In this document: positions 15,324 to 17,587 of the stretch, piece after piece
Position numbering within the stretch: the stretch's first letter is position 1
Layout of the letters: each line of letters starts with the position of its first letter
Source of the DNA: Candidatus Nitrotoga sp. CP45
GTDB taxonomy: Bacteria > Bacteroidota > Bacteroidia > Flavobacteriales > Flavobacteriaceae
Length of the DNA stretch: 17,587 nt
Reading direction: 5' to 3'
Assembly: GCA_943329165.2 (NCBI GenBank)
Contig: CALQCV020000014.1
Location: forward strand, 1-17,587
The notes under the pieces: model-generated
Told to the model about the DNA's origin: nothing
Seen by the model: only the letters and a program-made list of their open reading frames with translations
The model's database searches: none
Program-made: the position numbers and the translations under genes

Positions 15324-15456
15324 CAGCCGTTTGTAGCAACTGCGAAGCGCGCGCTTCTCTGGAAAATCCTGCGGATTTTCAAAAGGAGTTTTGTACTTGG
15401 AGTTTTTAGTGTTAAATTTATCGCAGCTGCTACAAGCGACACGTTATGAGCTATAG
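15315..15456 (+). repeat. attC-like site 2, end of cassette 2
   Basis: The core runs from ATAAC (15320) to GTTAT (15447), 128 bases. GTTTGTAGCAACTGCGA (15329-15345) pairs with TCGCAGCTGCTACAAGC (15421-15437) at 15 of 17 positions. Inner palindromes are GAAGCGCGCGCTTC and GAAAATCC-TGC-GGATTTTC. Its sequence differs from sites 1 and 3 but length and plan are the same. The left end pairs with the cassette start at 14704 at 14 of 16 positions. Confidence 0.75.
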
Positions 15457-15458
15457 CA

Positions 15459-15488
15459 TTGGAAATCCGTAAACAATTTATATCTTTG
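15459..15488 (+). promoter_or_regulatory. Promoter of the Fic gene inside cassette 3
   Basis: TTG (15459-15461), exactly 19 bases, then TATCTTTG (15481-15488), an exact TAnnTTTG box. It begins a few bases after the site-2 right end and stops 10 bases before the Fic ATG, so the leader is very short. Confidence 0.75.
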
Positions 15489-15498
15489 GTAGCATCAA

Positions 15499-16476
15499 AT
15501 GATAGCATCTATGAAGCCACCATATGAAATTACACAGCCTATTTTAAAACTTATAACTTCAATTTCTGAGAAGATTGGAGAAGTGAATGCTAACTATTTA
15601 AATAAGCAATCACCTACTCTACGCAAGCAAAACAAAATCAAGACAATTCATTCATCACTTCAAATCGAAGGAAATACACTTTCTCAAGAACAGATTACAG
15701 CGCTGATTGAAAACAAAAGAGTAATTGGTCCTGAGAAAGATGTAACCGAAGTTATCAATGCAATTAAAACATATGAAAAATTAGAGAGTTTCAAAGCTAC
15801 TGATGAAAAATCATTTTTAAATGCACACCAGATCATGATGAAAGGATTAATTGCTAATCCTGGTAAGTATAGAAATAAAAGTGTTGGAATTGTAAAAGGT
15901 TTAGAAGTTGCACATGTTGCTCCGCCATTTGAAAATGTTCCATTTTTGATGAAAGATTTATTCACTTATCTTAAAAAATCTGATGAAATAGTTTTGATAA
16001 AAAGTTGTGTCTTTCATTACGAAATGGAACTTATTCATCCATTTATTGATGGAAACGGAAGAATTGGAAGGTTGTGGCAAACAATTATTCTAATGGAAAA
16101 GTATCCAGTTTTTGAGTTTTTACCTTTTGAAACCTTAATCAACAAAACACAGAAAGAATATTATGAATCTTTAGCACTAAGTGATAAAGCAGGAAACTCA
16201 ACTGTATTTATTGAATATATGTTACATGTAATTGATCAATCGCTTGGTGAACTTCTAAATTTTAAAAATCGCACGCTTAAAGAAATGGATAGGATTGAGT
16301 ATTTTTTAAAAATTTCATCAAACCAATTTACTAGAAAAGATTACATGAACACTTTTAAAGACATATCGACAGCTACTGCTTCGAGAGATTTGAAAAAAGC
16401 AACAGAACTAAATCTTATAACGAAGCAAGGAAAAGATAATCAAACTGTTTACAACATAAACAGCTACAGCTCATAA
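15499..16476 (+). CDS. Fic family protein (predicted AMP transferase), cassette 3
   Basis: Fic enzymes move AMP or similar groups from nucleotides onto protein side chains. The active motif HPFIDGNGRIGR starts at His180 and is complete. An N-terminal inhibitory motif SSLQIEGN (Ser52-Glu57-Asn59) matches the (S/T)xxxE(G/N) helix that blocks ATP binding, so the enzyme is likely of the self-inhibited class with this helix before the Fic core. The last 60 residues (YFLKISSNQFTRKDYM, TATASRDLKKATELNLI) look like a winged-helix domain. Length 325 residues is usual for this type. A second ATG at codon 5 is possible; the promoter allows either. The stop TAA lies inside the ATAAC of the following site. 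Target proteins are unknown; roles in stress or phage defence are possible but not shown. Confidence 0.92.
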   Translation: MIASMKPPYEITQPILKLITSISEKIGEVNANYLNKQSPTLRKQNKIKTIHSSLQIEGNTLSQEQITALIENKRVIGPEKDVTEVINAIKTYEKLESFKATDEKSFLNAHQIMMKGLIANPGKYRNKSVGIVKGLEVAHVAPPFENVPFLMKDLFTYLKKSDEIVLIKSCVFHYEMELIHPFIDGNGRIGRLWQTIILMEKYPVFEFLPFETLINKTQKEYYESLALSDKAGNSTVFIEYMLHVIDQSLGELLNFKNRTLKEMDRIEYFLKISSNQFTRKDYMNTFKDISTATASRDLKKATELNLITKQGKDNQTVYNINSYSS

Positions 16477-16607
16477 CACTTGCTAAAACTCATGGCTAGT
16501 TTTTCGGTAAATTGTTCGTTTACTTTTCATAACTATGCTCGGGCGGTTATTGAAAAAAAGCTTTCCATAAGCCCGCCACATCGCAAATCTGCAAAACGTT
16601 ATCTGCA
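16464..16607 (+). repeat. attC-like site 3, end of cassette 3, near copy of site 1
   Basis: The core runs from ATAAC (16473) to GTTAT (16602), 130 bases. The first 107 bases match site 1 with about 7 substitutions and one indel. The last 23 differ: site 1 has AAGCTCTAGCAAGGAAAC before GTTAT, while site 3 has TCGCAAATCTGCAAAAC, which pairs poorly with its own left arm. The left end CTACAGCTCATAAC matches the complement of the cassette start at 15443 at 13 of 14 positions. Confidence 0.75.
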
Positions 16608-16904
16608 AGTTATCCTTGCAATAATTTAAGAAATGTATATGGAACTACAATTGACAATTCTAATGCCTACCACCAAAGGTCATTACTTAATTTCACAAAC
16701 GGTTTTAAATCAGATATTTTATTTGTTCAAGGATTAGATGATATGCCAATCCAAATGTATTCTTGGCCAACTTTTAAACAAGATGTATTAAGTTGTACAA
16801 ATTGCCAAAATCGTCAATTTGTTGAAATACCAGGAGGTCATACTGCAATTTTTCAAAGCCAAACAGCTAAGGCCGAATTCAATAATTTTATAAATAGTAG
16901 ATAA
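16599..16904 (+). pseudogene. C-terminal remnant of an alpha/beta hydrolase
   Basis: From the GTTAT of site 3 an open frame leads to TAA at 16902-16904, about 101 codons, with no start codon at a sensible place. The product SDILFVQGLDDMPIQMY followed by FVEIPGGHTAIF has the form of the last third of an alpha/beta hydrolase: the strand plus Asp loop (QGLDD), and the catalytic His in GGHTA. The N-terminal part with the Ser elbow is missing. The break coincides with the boundary motif of the array, so loss probably came from a recombination or deletion at the site. The gene is likely dead. It could be what is left of a fourth cassette, or a chromosomal gene cut by the array. Confidence 0.6.
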
Positions 16905-16917
16905 AAGAGAAAATCAA

Positions 16918-16941
16918 AAGCCCCTGATTTCTCAGAGGCTT
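16918..16941 (-). terminator. Terminator hairpin with GAAA loop, nearest the array
   Basis: AGCCTCTGA-GAAA-TCAGGGGCT on minus pairs fully with one G-U and is followed by TTTTGATTTTC. On plus the same pair is a C-A mismatch, so minus is the working direction. GTACCCGGAGC (16945-16955) on its right resembles the complement of a tRNA 3' end, and a small hairpin TCAAACTT/AAGTTTGA follows. Confidence 0.65.
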
Positions 16942-16992
16942 TAAGTACCCGGAGCAAATCAAACTTCAAAAGTTTGACTCGATCCTAAAAGA

Positions 16993-17018
16993 AAAACGAC
17001 TGATTTCTCAGTCGTTTT
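16993..17018. terminator. Second terminator hairpin in tandem
   Basis: AAAACGACTGA-TTTC-TCAGTCGTTTT is a perfect 11-bp stem. On minus the run TTTTTCTTTT follows, the stronger T tract. It is about 50 bases from the previous hairpin and shares its loop. Confidence 0.7.
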
Positions 17019-17102
17019 CTGTACCCTTCACTATCAAGTTGTCGAACCATTTTATAGTAGATTTAAAACGATTGCACTACGCCTACTTGCTGCTAACAAA
17101 AA

Positions 17103-17122
17103 AGCCACAGTTTCCTGTGGCT
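17103..17122 (-). terminator. Terminator of the T9SS surface protein gene
   Basis: AGCCACAG-GAAA-CTGTGGCT followed by TTTTTTG on minus lies 20 bases after the stop of the gene at 17143. Position and T run make it that gene's terminator. Confidence 0.85.
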
Positions 17123-17142
17123 CATTTGTAACGTAACTAAAC

Positions 17143-17587
17143 TTATTGCAATATAATCTTTTTAATATCCACAATTTGACCTTGTGGGTTGATGATTTGA
17201 ACAAAGTACATTCCAGTTCCGCCCCACGTTTCGAGTTGCATAGTGCTGTTTGTTCCAGAAGTAGTAATTGGTGTTGTGGCCACTTCTTGACCCAATGAGT
17301 TAATGATTTTCAATGTTCCACCGTTCAAATTGGTAATGTTGTTGAAGTTGATGTTGATTTGGGTGCTTGCAGGATTGGGAGCCATCGTGATGTTGTTGGC
17401 ATACGTTGCTGGGTTGTTGTAAGATAGTTGCCCCACGTTTATAATGAGCGTATCCGTAACGGTGATGTTGGTGATGCACTGGTTGGCGTTATATAAGTTT
17501 GTGATTTCTTGTTGCGAAAGTGCACGGTTCCAAATACCAATATCGTCGATTAATCCATATGCAAAATGAGGCACTCCAAATAGTGCA
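17143..17587 (-). CDS. LamG-type surface protein with T9SS sorting domain, C-terminal part
   Basis: The frame is open from the right edge, so the gene begins outside the window; the GTG at 17574 is internal. About 148 codons are visible. The first part, GLIDDIGIWNRALSQQEITN, is the last strand of a LamG/concanavalin-like domain as found in large flavobacterial surface proteins. A linker (NQCITNITVTDTLIIN) follows. The last 80 residues form a type IX sorting domain: MAPNPASTQININF, LKIINSLGQEVATTP, GMYFVQIINPQGQ and the basic end KKIILQ. The protein would be exported through the Sec and T9SS routes and held at or released from the surface; its binding partner or enzyme activity lies in the missing part. 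A clean terminator follows the stop. Confidence 0.88.
   Translation of the reverse strand, partial: ALFGVPHFAYGLIDDIGIWNRALSQQEITNLYNANQCITNITVTDTLIINVGQLSYNNPATYANNITMAPNPASTQININFNNITNLNGGTLKIINSLGQEVATTPITTSGTNSTMQLETWGGTGMYFVQIINPQGQIVDIKKIILQ

Larger units (their letters stand above)
13421..16602 (+). mobile_element. Integron-like array of three gene cassettes without integrase
   Basis: Three co-oriented units follow one another, each from one GTTAT to the next: 13421-14703 (metallopeptidase-like), 14704-15442 (toxin-antitoxin) and 15443-16597 (Fic). Each ends in a 128-130 base structured site running from ATAAC to GTTAT. The two ends of each unit are reverse complements over about 15 bases, different for each unit. 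Sizes (1283, 739 and 1155 bases), shared direction, one transcript per cassette and toxin-antitoxin cargo fit integron cassettes. No tyrosine integrase lies in the window, so by layout this would be a cluster of attC-like sites lacking an integrase. Confidence 0.7.

Noticed and set aside
14575..16607. A CRISPR array, because of repeated sequence
   Set aside because: The repeats are 128-130 bases long, only three, hundreds of bases apart and separated by genes, with no cas genes.
16633..16737. A 34-codon open frame starting ATGTATATG
   Set aside because: The overlapping frame encodes recognisable alpha/beta hydrolase motifs (QGLDD, GGHTA), so this is a shadow.
16941..16985. A tRNA gene at GTACCCGGAGC
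   Set aside because: No T arm, anticodon arm or acceptor pairing can be built around it; only a short end-like segment is present.
17572..17574. GTG as start of the right-edge gene
   Set aside because: The frame continues upstream to the window edge with LamG-like sequence, so the gene is partial.

Overview
The window looks like a chromosomal segment of a Flavobacterium-like member of the Bacteroidota. The evidence is low GC, two proteins with C-terminal type IX secretion sorting domains, seryl-tRNA synthetase, RsmA and MgtE sequences of flavobacterial character, and promoters of the Bacteroidota type (TTG, 19 bases, TAnnTTTG), seen cleanly in front of tRNA-Asn, a toxin-antitoxin pair and a Fic gene.

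Layout. (1) Positions 1-2012 are the right end of a probable integrated element: the tail of a DNA methyltransferase, a small unknown protein and a serine recombinase whose last 11 codons are read from the antisense of tRNA-Asn(GTT), the likely attachment site. (2) Positions 2077-13158 are mostly core chromosome. On the minus strand are rseP and a secreted M1 aminopeptidase. On the plus strand are serS, a TPR protein, a DUF4286-type protein, rsmA and mgtE, and then a convergent lipoprotein endo-galactanase (GH53). Several intergenic palindromic repeats are present. A small GIY-YIG nuclease gene bounded by inverted GC-rich repeats sits between the DUF4286 gene and rsmA and looks like a self-contained insertion. 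(3) Positions about 13346-16904 are an accessory array. (4) From 16905 to the right edge there are three hairpin terminators facing minus and then the C-terminal part of a LamG/T9SS surface protein that continues outside the window.

The most striking part is the array. Three co-oriented gene cassettes (a secreted metallopeptidase-like protein; a ParD/ParE-type toxin-antitoxin pair; a Fic protein) are each followed by a 128-130 base structured site that starts with ATAAC and ends with GTTAT. The sites fold on themselves like integron attC sites. Two of them, behind unrelated genes, are about 93% identical over their first 107 bases. The two ends of each cassette are reverse complements of each other over about 15 bases, in a different sequence for each cassette. 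This is what excisable, integron-like cassettes would look like, but no integron integrase is in the window. A fourth unit holds only the C-terminal part of an alpha/beta hydrolase. At least two cassettes carry their own promoters, so they do not depend on a shared upstream promoter.

How the genes work together: serS, the TPR gene, the DUF4286 gene, rsmA and mgtE form a plausible housekeeping block for translation, ribosome maturation and magnesium uptake. rseP and the M1 peptidase act at the envelope. The cassette cargo (toxin-antitoxin, Fic) fits maintenance or stress/defence roles. Functional statements rest on motifs and family knowledge. No database search was possible.
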